64,000 nt of DNA from Talpa occidentalis (Eukaryota; Chordata; Mammalia; Eulipotyphla; Talpidae), in assembly GCF_014898055.3 (NCBI RefSeq), contig NW_023603184.1:29552808-29616807 (forward strand), written 5' to 3'. The position numbers were made by a program, and so were the translations under genes. Position 1 is the stretch's first letter; every line of letters begins with the position of its first letter. Below the pieces are notes generated by a model, which searched no databases, was not told the origin of the DNA, and saw only the letters and a list, made by a program, of their open reading frames with translations. Below, in pieces: positions 31,992 to 43,930 of this stretch.

Positions 31992-33890
31992 CTGTGACAG
32001 CAGCCCACAAGGAGTAGGCAAAGAAAAGGAAAAGAGGAATTGAGCTATTGGGGAAGAAGAATGTGTAGATCCCAGCAAACTGGGTGTGGGGTGTGAGGGG
32101 CTTTGTTACCTGGGCTTCCTTTAGCAGCAATGCAGCAAGGAATGGACTTTGCCCAAGTGCCTGGGGATACCAGTTGTACAAAACATGGCCAGAAAGAGCC
32201 CTCTGGGTGTTTATTCTATTAGCTGGATGGCAGCAAAGTGAAATCCCAGCTGGCTCAGCCCCAAGGACAAAAGCTGAGAGGCTGGTAGTGTATTCCCACC
32301 TCGCCTCTCCCCCTCCCTCCTTGGGCACTTCCAGCACATTCACCCCACATGGTCCTTCTTTGTCCTACTTTTTTAACCAAAGCACAGAGCTGTCCTCCTT
32401 CATTTACCCCCAAACCATGGGATCCACATCTATAAGCTTGCAGGGATGGCTCAGCTCTCAAGCCAGGTTTCTAGGAACCTTCTTTCTTCTCTACATTGCC
32501 TAAGGCCTGTTCAGGCCACTGTCAGTTACAGCTCCCTCCCCATCCTAGGTCCTAATTTAAAAAATCTCCTCCAGGCTTAACTTTTATGCTCTTTGCTTCA
32601 AACTTTCTTGTTCTGGTCAGTATTGGAAAGCAGGTGTCAGTCAGTTAGGTGTCCACAGTCCTCCAGTATGCTAGGGCATCTTCATTCTTTAATGGATACA
32701 GATGAATAACCTCACCCCATCCAGGTGGGGAGGAGCACAGAGCCCTCCTAGTATCTCCAGTTCCCTATTTTCCTGGATTCTTTATCCTTATTCTATAACT
32801 TCCTCCTCTTGTTCCATTTTATTCACTCCAGTTTTTTTCATTTCTCCCTAAGTGCTGCTAACAGGGGGTCTCTTACAGAGTAGACCTTCTTAAAGTTTGG
32901 GGGTAACATGTACATTTGAACATGCCACACTAGTGATCATAAGCCATAGTCATGCCTCCCTTGTCAGCATGGATATAGTCTGCAGCTGGGAAAGCTCTCC
33001 CTGGCCAGTTTCTCTTTAGGCCATGCTATGTCATCTCTGTTCTCTGCTTTGAGAATCTTCTCTTCCCAAGCTGCCAAGTTTTCTGCTAAGTTCATCCTCA
33101 GGACACTTCAGCTATCTACCTTCTATCCACAAAACTTGGACTCTGGGCACATCCAGACTCTGTTATTGTTGCAGAAACTTCATCCAAAGGCATTCAAAGA
33201 AACTCTGAAATAATGTCTCCCTTTAATCTGGCAAACTTATTAGGAAGAATTCTCTTCTAGGGAAGGAGCTCTCCACCCTAGCATCCCAAAGAGGTGTTGG
33301 GTTTGTTTATTTTGCCTCCTGATCTGGTGTCCTACCACCTTGTTCATACCTTAATAAAATTCCTCTACTCCACTTAATCCCTGGTTGACCAGAAGGTTGC
33401 CTGGGTTTGGTTTTATGTTCCCCCCTCACTGGCTTTGCCTCACACACTGCAGTCCAGGCGAGGATCTGCTTTCTAGGGGACCCTGTCCGACACACTTGTT
33501 CTTAGCAGGAGGTCTGGGGCACTTATGCAGAAAGTTCTGACAACTGAGCTATTTGTTCAGTGAGGAGTTCCATGCCATCTTGCCCTAGGCTGGAAGCAGG
33601 GACTCTGGGGCCAGCCTCTATTGCCCACATCGATGGACACAGGGAGAAAATCCATAACAGGGCTGGTGGAAACTAGGAACTCTTGTCTTATGGACTGGAT
33701 GCCAGAAAGTGGCAATAGAAACACAAGCAATGCAGATTTGGGGATGAAAGTTCCCTTTCAGGCATGTTAAGGCTGAGGAGCCTGTGGGACAAGCTGGGAA
33801 GGGAAACAACTAGGAAAGCAGGTCTGTGGGTGGGTAAAGAAAAACAGGAAAAAATGGGATTCAGGGAAGTAGAAAGCAAAGAAAGCAATG
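31992..33890. other. Unique DNA
   Basis: ORFs of up to 139 codons (32084-32503) occur with no recognised domain. A possible LTR-like AATAAAATTCC lies near 33354. No other repeat recognised over 1.9 kb. Confidence 0.4.
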
Positions 33891-34090
33891 TAATCAGTAA
33901 AGCTGCCCACTGATGGCTCTGCTCGTCCCGAGCTCCTGAGCCACGATGAAGCCAGAGATCTCAGATCTCCCCGCACGAAGGGCCCCGCTGCACCCCTGAA
34001 CCGCAGTCACAGCAGCCCTCGCACTTAGCCAGCGCAGGCAGGCAGATAATGTGCTCTGGTGTTCAAGGACAATCAGACTCAGCAAAGCGT
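33890..34090. other. CpG-containing single-copy block
   Basis: Locally elevated CpG (about nine within 33925-34035) and no repeat signature. Too short for a CpG island. A regulatory role is possible but unsupported. Confidence 0.25.
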
Positions 34091-34475
34091 GAAATCAGTT
34101 TTTTCCAACTAACTCACTCTGGGTTGGAGGAATAGTTTCTACCTTCAGAGAGAGGGGAGTAACCTGTCATTCCCTGAGGCAATTTACCTGTTTCAGAGGA
34201 AGCAGGCACTCTTTTAAAGATCAGGGGCATCTGTGCCAAACCAGGAACTGCCCATGTGTCCAGGCCCATTCCATCAAAGAGAGCCTGGAGGCCAGCCTGG
34301 GTCCGCTGTGACGGTGGTGGCCACAATAGAAAAGCAGATGCTGCACCTCAGCAGCTCAGGGTCGCTGGGAGTTGAGAAATAGTTTTCACTCATTTTTTTC
34401 ATTCAGTTTGCATTTATTATGTACTTCCTTGCATTAGGCCCTCAGCCCCTTTGTTTCATAAAAGAGACGGAAAAA
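34090..34475. other. Unique DNA
   Basis: No feature recognised. Confidence 0.4.
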
Positions 34476-34705
34476 TACAACATAGTGTTAGGTGTGTAGA
34501 CTCTGGAGTCAGACCACTTGAGCTAATGTTCTGGCTCCTCCATACACATACTGTTGACCTTGAAAAACTTCCCTCTCCTATCTGAGCTTTGATTTCCTTA
34601 CTTGAAGTGGGAATGTAAAAATTATATCTTCTACATGCAAGTATGGGAAAGACTGTTATAATACATTTAGGAGCTCTTAGAATCATTCTTGTCATCCTAT
34701 AAGGT
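34475..34705 (-). mobile_element. MIR SINE relic, antisense
   Basis: GACTCTGGAGTCAGACCACT, CTTGAAAAACTTCCCTCTCC and GAGCTTTGATTTCCTTACTT follow the antisense MIR order, including the tRNA-derived end. Confidence 0.8.
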
Positions 34706-34721
34706 GCCAAAATATTAGTAT

Positions 34722-35078
34722 ATGCTGTGGTCTGACTGTTTGTGTCCCCTTGAAATTCACATATCAAAAACAGAATGCCCCATGTGGCGGTCTTAAGAGG
34801 CTGGGCTTCTGGGAGGTGATTCTGCCATAATGCAGAGCTTTCAAGAATGGAATTAATGCCTTTACAAAAGAGGTTAAGAAAAGTCCCTTGCTCCTCTCTT
34901 GGGATGCTAGAGCAAAATGATAGCTAATTAAGAGGAAGTGGGACCTCACTAGACACTGAACAGGCCAATGCCACAACCTTGCACTTCCCTGTCTCTGGAA
35001 CTGAGAAATCAGTGTTTGTTGTTATAAGTCCCCCAGTTTCTGGTATTTTAGATAGAGCAGCCTTAGTACACTAAGGCA
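34722..35078 (+). mobile_element. MLT1-type MaLR LTR, near full length
   Basis: Starts TATGCTGTGGTCTGACTGTT and TGTGTCCCCTTGAAATTCAC, passes through GGCTTCTGGGAGGTGATTCT, and ends TTGTTATAAGTCCCCCAGTT, CTGGTATTTTAG and TAGTACACTAAGGCA. This is the standard order of an ERVL-MaLR LTR. No internal MaLR sequence is attached, so it is a solo LTR. Confidence 0.85.
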
Positions 35079-35430
35079 GTAAAGAAAAGTGAAGCCACTT
35101 GACTCATGTGGTACACTCAGTACTGATGGACCAATGTGCCGGATTCTATGGGAGCACACAAGAAGGAAGAACTGGACAACCTCATGGGGATGGTGGTGGT
35201 GGTACTAAATCCTGGAGAATGAGCAAGAAAGTAAACTGTGTGTTCAGGAACCTGGAAATGACTCATCACTGCTGGAGCCAAGGTTCATTGCGTGAATAGA
35301 TAGATATCGAGGCTGGTAGGGTTGGCAGGGCAGATTTCAAGGGGCCTTGAATGCTATACACAGATATGTGATGTTGGATAATGGGTTGGAAAGATGACTC
35401 TGGAGTCATTTCTGGGAACTAAAAAGCAAT
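35079..35430 (+). mobile_element. Ancient mammalian-wide repeat, class uncertain
   Basis: GGTTGGCAGGGCAGATTTCA, AGGGGCCTTGAATGC and AAGATGACTCTGGAG fit the middle part of the repeat type at 20340-20700. Highly diverged. Confidence 0.35.
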
Positions 35431-37080
35431 GCCATTATTCCTTTGCCTTGGAAATATTCTCTAGTCAGGTAAGTAGAATTATAGCTTGTTTATTTTCAAC
35501 AAAATTGATTTTTTTAAACCTCCCATCTCTTTGCCAATAAGCTATTGTGCCACTGATGCTGCTTCATAAGCCAGTGCCTTGCTAGCTGAAGTGTAATAAT
35601 TGTTTTTCCTCATGGACTGACTGAAGCATTGGTCTGTGAGGCAGGAGTTCAGGTTCAAATTAAACAGCATTTGTCCTTAGTTAGGTCCACCTGTTCTGAA
35701 TATTTACAAAGCTGGGGGAAAAAATCCAAGTGAACAAATGGACACTCTGACAGCTCTAAGTTGTGAGACAAATCCTCTGGTAGAGGTCAGTGAGTTTCTA
35801 GGCATGCACCCCTCCCCCAGGGGTCTTTCTGGCAGAGCGGTGTGTTGAAGGAGCATCTTCTAAGCATCATTCTCAGGATCTTTTCCATTTTCTCTTGGCA
35901 GCGCTCTTTTCCTCTTGCTAAGGGGGCATGTTCCAAACACAATGTCATTTGGAGAGTCACATGCGGTACCTTAGCAAGTTCATATACTTTAGTGACAGAA
36001 CACCTGGTCTCAGCCCCAACTCTGAGTCCTTGTTTCCTCGCTCATAAAACAAGTTTCACTTAACAATGTGTTTTTCTCATGAGGGGTGGGAGTGGCCAAG
36101 ACAATCGAGTGAGGTTGTGTGTGAGCCTCTGAGAACTGTAGTCCCAGCACAGAGTGGACAGTGATTATTGTTGATCACTCTGATTCCTCCTTCCTGCAGT
36201 GGTCACATCTTTCAAGTGCACTCATAGGGTCAGGCTCACAGGGTTGCTATTTGCACAAAACAGTGGCATAGCACCCAGGGAAAGGCTACTTTGGAAAAGT
36301 GGGACCATGCTGCCCATTGCAGTTAAGAGCTCAGCTGTGACTCTGAGGCTGACCTGGGTGTGGGAGGAGGGGCGGTGCTTCCTGGAGGCTGGTGTGATGA
36401 TTAAACAGAAAGATGCACATGAGGTGTCTTTCTTGGATCTCAGAAAATAATGAACAAGAAAAACATGGTGGGCCCTGGCTGGATGTGTATGTGTTTGGGG
36501 GTGGGGCACAGTGAGATTTGGGAGCTAGTAGGACATGGAAGACAAAGCAAAGGGAGGATGTTGGAGGAGGAAGAAGGAAAGAAGGAAGGAAAGGAAGGAA
36601 GGAAGACCTCATCTGGTATAGAAATGTAGAGAAAATGGGAGACAAGGAGAGAAGGAGTCAGTCATTAAAGGGCAGGTGGGTAGATCATGGCACAGTTTGG
36701 AACCACTTCAAGACCTCATCAGAAATCGAGCCTTTGGAAAGACCTTGATGCTGAGCTGGAAGACAGGGCAGCAGGAAAGAGAAGCCATTCCTCCAAAGAT
36801 ACCCACTCAACCCATCCTGAAGTTGGGTGGCACCAACTTCCCCATTGTTGGTTCAGCCATCTGTTCACTTCATGGGGAGGTAAAGAGCTGCAGAAATCTG
36901 GTATGCTTTATGTGAAATCTCTGTTTAACTAGCATGTTTAGATATTAAACATTGAACAGAAAAATATGACCTGCCATAAATTCTCATTAAACACATTATT
37001 GACTTACTAGAAATACAGGTTGGCCCCGAAAGAATTTTCTTATTTATTGTAAGTACTTAGTTTCTGCTTTTGATTTATCA
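35431..37080. other. Unique DNA with purine-rich tract
   Basis: A GGAAG/GAAG-rich tract lies at 36555-36604, and antisense pyrimidine ORFs derive from it. A weak MIR-like patch is at 35995-36055. Nothing else recognised. Confidence 0.45.
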
Positions 37081-37330
37081 ATTTGTTCTTTTTTCATGTT
37101 TGCTTATGGTAAACATTTTTGAAAATATGGATAACTTTTCAAAAAGGAGCAATAAAAAAATCAAGAAATTCTACCACCCAAAGAAAAATCACTGTTAACA
37201 GTTTTAAGCATGTGCTTCAAGCTTTTTAAATTAAATTTTCATTCTAATATCAGCAATACACACAGAAAGTTAGACATAAAATTGTACAGAAAAGTTTATG
37301 ATAAAAAGCAACTTGGCTCCATCTCAACCT
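37080..37330. mobile_element. Ancient L1-type relic
   Basis: Pattern GGTAAACATTTTTGAAAATA, AAATTCTACCACCCAAAGA and AATCACTGTTAACAGTTTT is common in old L1 3'-region relics. Strand not assigned with confidence. Confidence 0.35.
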
Positions 37331-37394
37331 CCTCATATTGTTTCACTTCCTGAGGGAACACAGTGGATTCCACTTCCTATAGTACCGTCCCCAT

Positions 37395-37590
37395 AACTCA
37401 GGCTCTGTGCCTTGCAATATGGTGGCCACTAGCCACATGTGGCTCTTTAAATTAAAATTAAATAAAAATAAAAATCCAGTTTTTCAGTCTCACTGGCTAC
37501 ATTCAAGACTTCAAGAGCCACATGAGACTATAAATTAGCATTTTGGATACTTCTATTGTCATAGAAACTTTTGTTGGATAGTACAGCTTA
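37395..37590 (+). mobile_element. hAT-like DNA transposon relic
   Basis: CAATATGGTGGCCACTAGCC, ACATGTGGCTCTTTAAATTA, CACTGGCTACATTCAAGAC and GTTGGATAGTACAGCTT reproduce the order of a common non-autonomous MER-type element. Name not assigned. Confidence 0.6.
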
Positions 37591-37679
37591 CGGCAAAAAT
37601 ATGCTTTTCCCTTTAGCTCTTGCTTTTTCAATTTTAGATAGCATCAATTGCCTTAATTCCATCTCTATTCAGATCTTTT

Positions 37680-38880
37680 TTTTTTTTTAAATAAAATTTT
37701 AGGAAAATTTAACATGTCAAAATATATACAGAAAAACATCTTGATAATCATAAATCTTAATCTATCATGAAGTGAATAACAAGAGCAATAAAAAGAATAT
37801 TATGAGGAAGCCAAACACCTTCTCATGTCAGCCCTAATTGCTAACTCCTCACTGAATATTCTGACTTCTATAGCCATAAGTTGGTTTTGTGTGTTTGCAA
37901 TCTTTAGTTTCTGACTTCTTTCATGCAAATTAGGAAAGTAGGATTCATCCATATTGTGTGAAGTGAATTCATTCATTGGACTAGTATTGCTACATAGCTT
38001 GCATCATATGAATATAGTAGTTTTTTAATATATTCTACAACTTAGATACACTGTTGTTTTCAGTGTGAGGCTATTAGGAAGCTGTGCACATTCTTGTACA
38101 GACCTTTTGATATGCAAGTATACACATTTCTGTTAAGTTTAAGCCTGAATGGAATTGCTGAGTCATCAGTATGATTATGTCCATCTGTTAGTAGATCTTC
38201 CTAAAGGGACTGTACCGTTTCACACTCAGAAAACTGAGACCATCAGCAGTCATTCCACATTCCTACTAACTTTTGATAGTCTAATAATACTATCATTATG
38301 CTTTAAATTTGCATTTTTCTGATAATGAATGAAGAGTAACATTTTAGATACCCAGTGACTGTTCTGTTTTGAATATTCTATTTTGTCAAGTGTCTGAATC
38401 TCTTGCCTATTTTGCAACTGGATATTTGCCTCATCTTAGAAAACAGATTCATAGTCATTTTTAATATTTTATGGATGTGAGCCCCCCCTTCACTGGCATG
38501 ACTAACATCTTCTGTCACACTGTACCTTGCCAATACCTTCTGAGGAAGAAAAAGCATATAATTTTAATATAGGGAATTACCAGTCTTTTCCTTTATACCT
38601 AGCGATTTTTGTGTCATATCTAGGAAGTCTACATAAGACATAAAGTCATCAAAATATTGCTTTCTATAGGTTTTATCATTTGATTTTTTGCATTTATGTC
38701 TAAAATGAGTTGGAATTTATTATTATGAGTGATATAAGGCAGGAATCAAATTTCATTATTTTCAATACGGCTGGGTAGACCCATATCTTTATTTAGAAAA
38801 TCATCCTTTCCCCACTGTGTTTCAGTACCATCTTTGTTCACACACACAAACATACACACACACACAGAGCTCTTTTTTTG
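37680..38880 (-). mobile_element. Old L1 (ORF2 region), antisense
   Basis: Read in the plus direction it follows the reverse of L1 ORF2: TGGAATTGCTGAGTCATCAG, AAAGGGACTGTACCGTTTCA, TTGTGTCATATCTAGGAAGT, AAAATGAGTTGGAATTTATT and TCCTTTCCCCACTGTGTTTC. It appears to resume at about 39181-39346 after a DNA transposon relic. Heavily decayed. Confidence 0.65.
38839..38867. repeat. (CA)n microsatellite
   Basis: Interrupted CA repeat with CAAACATA interruptions. Confidence 0.9.
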
Positions 38881-38889
38881 AGTTCTCTG

Positions 38890-39060
38890 TCCCAGGAATA
38901 GGCAAACTGAGGCCAGCTACATGTTTTTGCAAACAAACTTCTATTGCAATACAACCATGTCCATTCATTTGTATATTGTCTTAGCTATTTTCATGCTACT
39001 ACAGCAGAGTTGAGTTGTGACAGACTGTGTCACTTGCAAATCTTTAGAAGAAAAGTTTTC
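38890..39060 (+). mobile_element. hAT-like DNA transposon relic inside old L1
   Basis: AGGCAAACTGAGGCCAGCTA, CATGTTTTTGCAAACAAACT, TGTCCATTCATTTGTATATT and GCAGAGTTGAGTTGTGACAG match the same ancient element seen in reverse at 54886-55200. Confidence 0.6.
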
Positions 39061-39346
39061 AGTTTTTCACCATTGAGTATGATGGTCCTTTTCAGGAAAA
39101 GTGTGCTATCTCTGAATTCCGTTTCTCTAAACAGAAAAATTATAAAAAATATATAAAAATATAAAAAATATATTCTTGTACTTATACTATACTGCCTTAA
39201 TTACTGGATTTTTACAATCAATCTTGGTTTTAGGTAGAGCAAGCCTTCCAATTTTGTTCTTCAAGATTTTCTGGTCTATTTTTGGCCTTTGTATTTCTAT
39301 AGATTGTACTCAGGTATATTTTGATTATTAAAATGTTTTTATACAA

Positions 39347-41634
39347 TACAAACAATATCCCCAATGAACATAGATGCAAAAAATCCTCAACAAAGTCTTA
39401 GCAGATCAAGTTCAACAATGTATCAAAGGATCCTATATCAAAATGAAGTGGGATTTATTTCAGGGACACAAGGATCGCTCAACATTTGAAAATCAGTAAG
39501 TGAAATTCAACAAAACAAAAGGGAAAGTCATGATCATGTGAATAGATTCAGAGGAATCATTTGGTACATTTCAATATTCATTTATGATAAAAACCCTTAA
39601 AAATCTGGGCTAGATGAAACATACTTCAACATAATAAAAGCCACATCTGACAAGCCCACAGCTGACATCATACTGAATGCTGAAAAACTGAAAACTTTTC
39701 TTCTAAGATTTGCTATGAGACAGGATGTTCACCTTCACCACTACTCTTCAACACTCTTCACCACTACTCTTCAAATCCTAGGTAGGGCAATTAGGTATAA
39801 GAAAGATATAAAAGGAATCCAAATTGAAATCTTATTTGCAACCCCATCAAAAAGAATTATATACCAAGGAGTAAACTTAACATAGGAAGAGAAGGACCTA
39901 TACAATGAAAACTACAGTACTTTGTTAAATGAAATAGAAGACACAAAGAAATGAACTATCCCTATTATTGGGCTGGAAGAATTAATATTATTAAAATAGT
40001 CATTTTACCCAAAGCAATATAAGATTCAATGCAATCACTATTAAGGTTTCAATGATAGTCTTCAAAGAAATAGAACAAATATTACTGAAATTCATAAGGA
40101 ACCACAAATGACCTTGAATAAACAGAAATCCTTACCAAAAAAAAAAAGGAGAACAGTGGTATCACATTCCCAAACTTCAAACCATTCTACAAGGATATTG
40201 TAATTAAAACAGTATGTCTGGAATAAAACCAGACACACAGATCAATGGAATAGATTTGAGAGGCCAGAAATGGACCCACACGTATATGAACAGTTTATCA
40301 ATTACAAAGGAGCCAAGAGTATACACTTGAAAAAGGAAAGTCTCTTTAACAAATGGTGTTGGGAAAATTGGACATTCACATGTGAAAGAATGACACTGAC
40401 TACCATCTCATACTTTATACAAAAAATTAACTCAAAAGGGATTAAAGACTTGGATATAAGACACAAAACTATAAAATACATAGGAAAAAAAAAAACACAG
40501 GCAAAATACTCTATGACACTGGTTTCAGAAATGTCTTTGTAAATTTGTCTTTATCAACAAACAAAACAAAAGAGGATTTAAACATATGGGACTATATCAA
40601 TCTAAAAAGGCTCTGTATAGCAGAAGAAATTAACACAAAGACACCCTACTGAATGGGAGAAAATACTTTCACATCATATATCTGCAAAGTGTGGATATCC
40701 AAGATCTATAAAGAACTCTTACAATTCAACAAAAAGAAAACAAATAACCCAAACAAAAAATGAACAGAAGAACAAAACACTTCTCCAAAGAAGACATACA
40801 GAAGGCTAACAGGTACATGAAAAAGTGCTCATCATCACTAATCATTAGGGAAGTGTAAGTCAGAACCACAATTAGATATCACCTCTCACTTGTGAGAATG
40901 GCCCATATCAAAAAGTCCAGAAACAAGGACAGTTGGCAAGGATTTGGAGAAAAAGGAATCCTCTTATACTTTTGGTGGCAATGTAGACTGGTTCATGCCT
41001 TATGGAAAACAGTGTGGAGGCTTCTCAAAATATTAAAAATAGATCTACCATCTGATCCAGTAATTCCACTCCTAGGTATCTACCTGAAGAATGCAAAAAG
41101 ACTACTTAGGAGGGATATATGCACCCCTGTGTTCTTTGCAGCAATACTGATAATAGCAAAGTTATGGAAGCAACCCAAGTGCCAATGACAGATGAGTAGA
41201 TTAAGAGGATGTTTCATCTATACACAATGGAACACTAGTCAGTGATTAAAAAAAAAAAGATGAACTTTTGCCATTTTTAACAACATGAATGGAACTGGAG
41301 GGGAACATTTTAAGCAAAATAAATCAGGAGGGAAAGACAAATATCACGTGGTTTTGCTTATATGTGCAAGATAGTGAAATAAATAAAATGTCGGTCAAAA
41401 CCAAACCTATAGCAAACCCTAGAAATCTGTCCATAGAATTAAGCCCACCAGAGGGTATGGGAGAGGGTGGCTAGCAAAGTGTGGTGGGCTCCAATGGACT
41501 ATGGTGGAAGACAATGGATAGCTTGGTGGTGGGAGTGGACAGTGACAGACATCTGAGAAGGTGTGACCCCATACTTCTGAATCACATGCAGTTGTATAAA
41601 ACTATGTTACCTCGATAAAATAATTAAAAAGTGA
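39347..41634 (+). mobile_element. 5'-truncated L1 (ORF2 3' part plus 3' UTR)
   Basis: About 2.3 kb bounded by TTTTATACAA at 39337-39346 and 41635-41644. It covers the ORF2 finger/palm region to the C terminus; conceptual fragments include LWKTVWRLLKILKIDLP and PVIPLLGIY (about 41001-41085), hallmark L1 ORF2 C-terminal motifs. Frameshifts and stops break it. The stretch that should hold the FADD catalytic motif is missing: sequence jumps near 39828 from a KGIQIE-type segment straight to the later ATPSKRI-type segment. A 22-bp local duplication lies at about 39733-39775. It is dead. Confidence 0.88.
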
Positions 41635-41730
41635 TTTTATACAAACCATTTTGAAAGTTTTATAACTTTTTTTAGAAGTTCCTTAAAATGTAGTAGAAAT
41701 CGTTCTGTGATGTTAAATGTTCTTCTACAA

Positions 41731-41737
<7 letters not shown>

Positions 41738-41770
<33 letters not shown>

Positions 41771-41875
41771 TTTGTGGGACCCTCGCCAGTGGCTGGGGAT
41801 CAAACTGGTGCTGCAGAGGCTGTGGGCAGCCTCGCAACCCAGCGCTCAACCGCTGTGCCACCAGGGGAGGCCCTG
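41738..41875 (-). mobile_element. tRNA-derived SINE, head-only short form
   Basis: Only the tRNA-related head (about 100 bp, ending GCCACCAGGGGAGGCCC) is present, joined at GTGGGACCC directly to a T-run and a (TTA)n tail (41731-41770). Candidate duplications are CAATATTATT (41728-41737) and CAACATTATT (41876-41885). The break point is identical to that of the copy at 49649-49761. Confidence 0.85.
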
Positions 41876-42085
41876 CAACATTATTTTTAATGGCTTCAGA
41901 GTATTCAGTTATACAGATAAGCTATCATTCATTTAACCAAATACATTATTTAGCTATATGTTTTTCTTATTTCCTTATTGTTAAGTTATAAATTATTTCT
42001 TCAGCCATCATACTCTTTCACTAAGTAATTATATTTGTGGTAATTAAACCAAAGTAAATTATCTTAAATGAAAAAATAGTCATGA
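41876..42085. other. AT-rich unassigned DNA
   Basis: May be the continuation of the old antisense L1. Not recognisable. Confidence 0.35.
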
Positions 42086-42460
42086 AGATGTTAATCAAAT
42101 TATTATTTATAATCATGAAAAGTTGAAAATGACCAATTCACTGACGGCTGGTAAATGGCTAATTGTGGAACTTCCACTTATTAGAATATTATGCAAATGT
42201 CTAAGGTAATGGTCAAGGAAAGTGGAAAATTATTATGGAATATTTTATGCAATGATTTATGTTGTACTCTTTAATTTTGAGTATTAAAATGCAGCCCTTG
42301 AGAAAAGATCTGGAAGGATATACACCAAATTAAAGTCAGTTAGTTCTAGGGAGTGATATTTGTGAAAGGAGAGTGAAGAAAAGTACTGTATTCAATTTTG
42401 TCTTGCTGGAATATTTTACAGAACTTATGTTATAGTACAAACATCTAAAATATCAGTTTT
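42085..42460 (+). mobile_element. Ancient L1/HAL1-type 3' relic
   Basis: ATTATTTATAATCATGAAAA, TTAGAATATTATGCAAATG, AAAAGATCTGGAAGGATATA and CACCAAATTAAAG follow the order of old L1/HAL1 3' ends. Confidence 0.5.
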
Positions 42461-43255
42461 TAAAATAGACTACATGATGCATGAAATGATAAAATGGCAA
42501 TGCCCTAAGGAAAAAAGATAAGCTTTCTATAAAAAGCAATACTAAAGACTTAGTTTTAACAAGTGCATAAACAGAGTCTAAGATTTAAAGGGAGCCTATA
42601 ACATCCCAGCTTAGCAGATGAGCACAAAACCCACAGAAAACCACCCCAGATAGGGCAGAACTGTGCCCTTAGTCACTCTGGATGCCCTAATTACCAGCTT
42701 CTCAGTGAACACACACCAGAGACTGTGGGTCCTTAGAGACTGGTGGGTACAATTGGTAAAAACTGCATGTGGTTTTCACTTCAGCATGTGGGTTCAAGGT
42801 GATCCTGGAAGAGATTGAATGTGATTTTAGGTAATGCATGTCCTGGGGCTCTACTGTTTGCATCTTGTGGGGACCACAGAAACAGGCTGCAATCTAGTGG
42901 GTAGGGTGGGATTTTTCTCTGGAGGGTAAATATCCCAGAAGTCCTTCCTTTTGGGAGATGTTCATGCAGTGAGTCTTTGGATCATTGGAAAGAAGAGTGT
43001 CTCCCTTCCCTCCCACCATTGTGCCAGCTAGGTGTGACTGAGTCCAGAAACTGATGGAGTGCTGGAGAAATTTTGGTGGTGGATGTGACCATCTCTGGCC
43101 ATCTCTGGCAGGTGGGATGGATCAGCAATGTGATAGAGTTAGTGGTGGCAGCAACAGCAGTAACAGCGCAAAGGCTGCTCCTACAATAGTGACATCCACA
43201 TCTGGAGGCAGGGTTTGCAAACCTGACTTCAGAGGACTTCAGTGGCCTGCACTAC
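42460..43255. other. Mostly unique DNA
   Basis: A weak MER20-like match (CTGCAATCTAGTGGGTAGGG, GGGTAAATATCC) lies at 42860-42960. A TGG-rich patch is at 43070-43150. Nothing else recognised. Confidence 0.35.
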
Positions 43256-43375
43256 TATAAAAATCCTGATGCCCAGGTCTTGCTCCAAATCAGTTCAATC
43301 AGAGCGTCTAAGGATGCAGCCTGGCAGCTCTTCATTTCATACCTCCCCAAGAGGTTCTGAAATCCAGCCTGTTGG
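43255..43375 (+). mobile_element. MER5-like DNA transposon relic
   Basis: ATGCCCAGGTCTTGCTCCAA, ATCAGTTCAATCAGAGCGTC and CTCCCCAAGAGGTTCTGAAA follow the order of MER5-type hAT elements (reverse sense). Terminal repeats are not intact. Confidence 0.4.
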
Positions 43376-43694
43376 TGTACCATGCACTCATGGCCTCACT
43401 TCCCCACACCCCTGGGTGTTGGACTCTCATAATTGCATCTAATTTGGATTGTGCTGCCCTGCAGAGTAATGGTAGGTAAGAGTTTCATTCATCAACAACA
43501 AAGCACAGAGTCTTACAAAATGACTCCATTAGCCCTGGCAAGCTGCCAGTCCCTCTCTTCCCTCTTTGCCAGAAAATTAATGAGACCATTTATTGGAAGG
43601 CAGAAAACTAACCACTGCATTTTGTAGTGTTGTGGGTCAAACTACACACTCGGTTGCATTTTCATGCTTGCACCAGGAAGGAGTAAAGTGGGGT
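43376..43694. other. Unique DNA
   Basis: No feature recognised. Confidence 0.4.
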
Positions 43695-43930
43695 AAATGC
43701 CTGGTTAGATGCCAAGCATTTTTCCACTTATTGTTTATCTTCATCTACACAAAACAGGAGGGTACTACTATTTGCTCTTTTTTAGATAGGGAAACTTAGA
43801 AAATGGTTAAGAAATTTGACCCAAATTCCATAGTTAGTAGAAGTAGCAGTGAGGATTTGAACAAGGTTTTTCTAACTCTAAAGTTTATCTCCTGTCTTCA
43901 CATTCATTATAACATCCTCTGTCCCTCATT
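43695..43930 (+). mobile_element. MIR SINE relic
   Basis: GCCAAGCATTTTTCCACTTA, 'tagatagggaaacttagaaa', 'ggttaagaaatttgaccca' and GAGGATTTGAACAAGG reproduce a nearly full-length MIR. Confidence 0.75.

Noticed and set aside
32084..32503. 139-codon ORF
   Set aside because: No domain, weak start, several lower-case compositional biases of random sequence, and overlapping open frames on the other strand. Judged chance.
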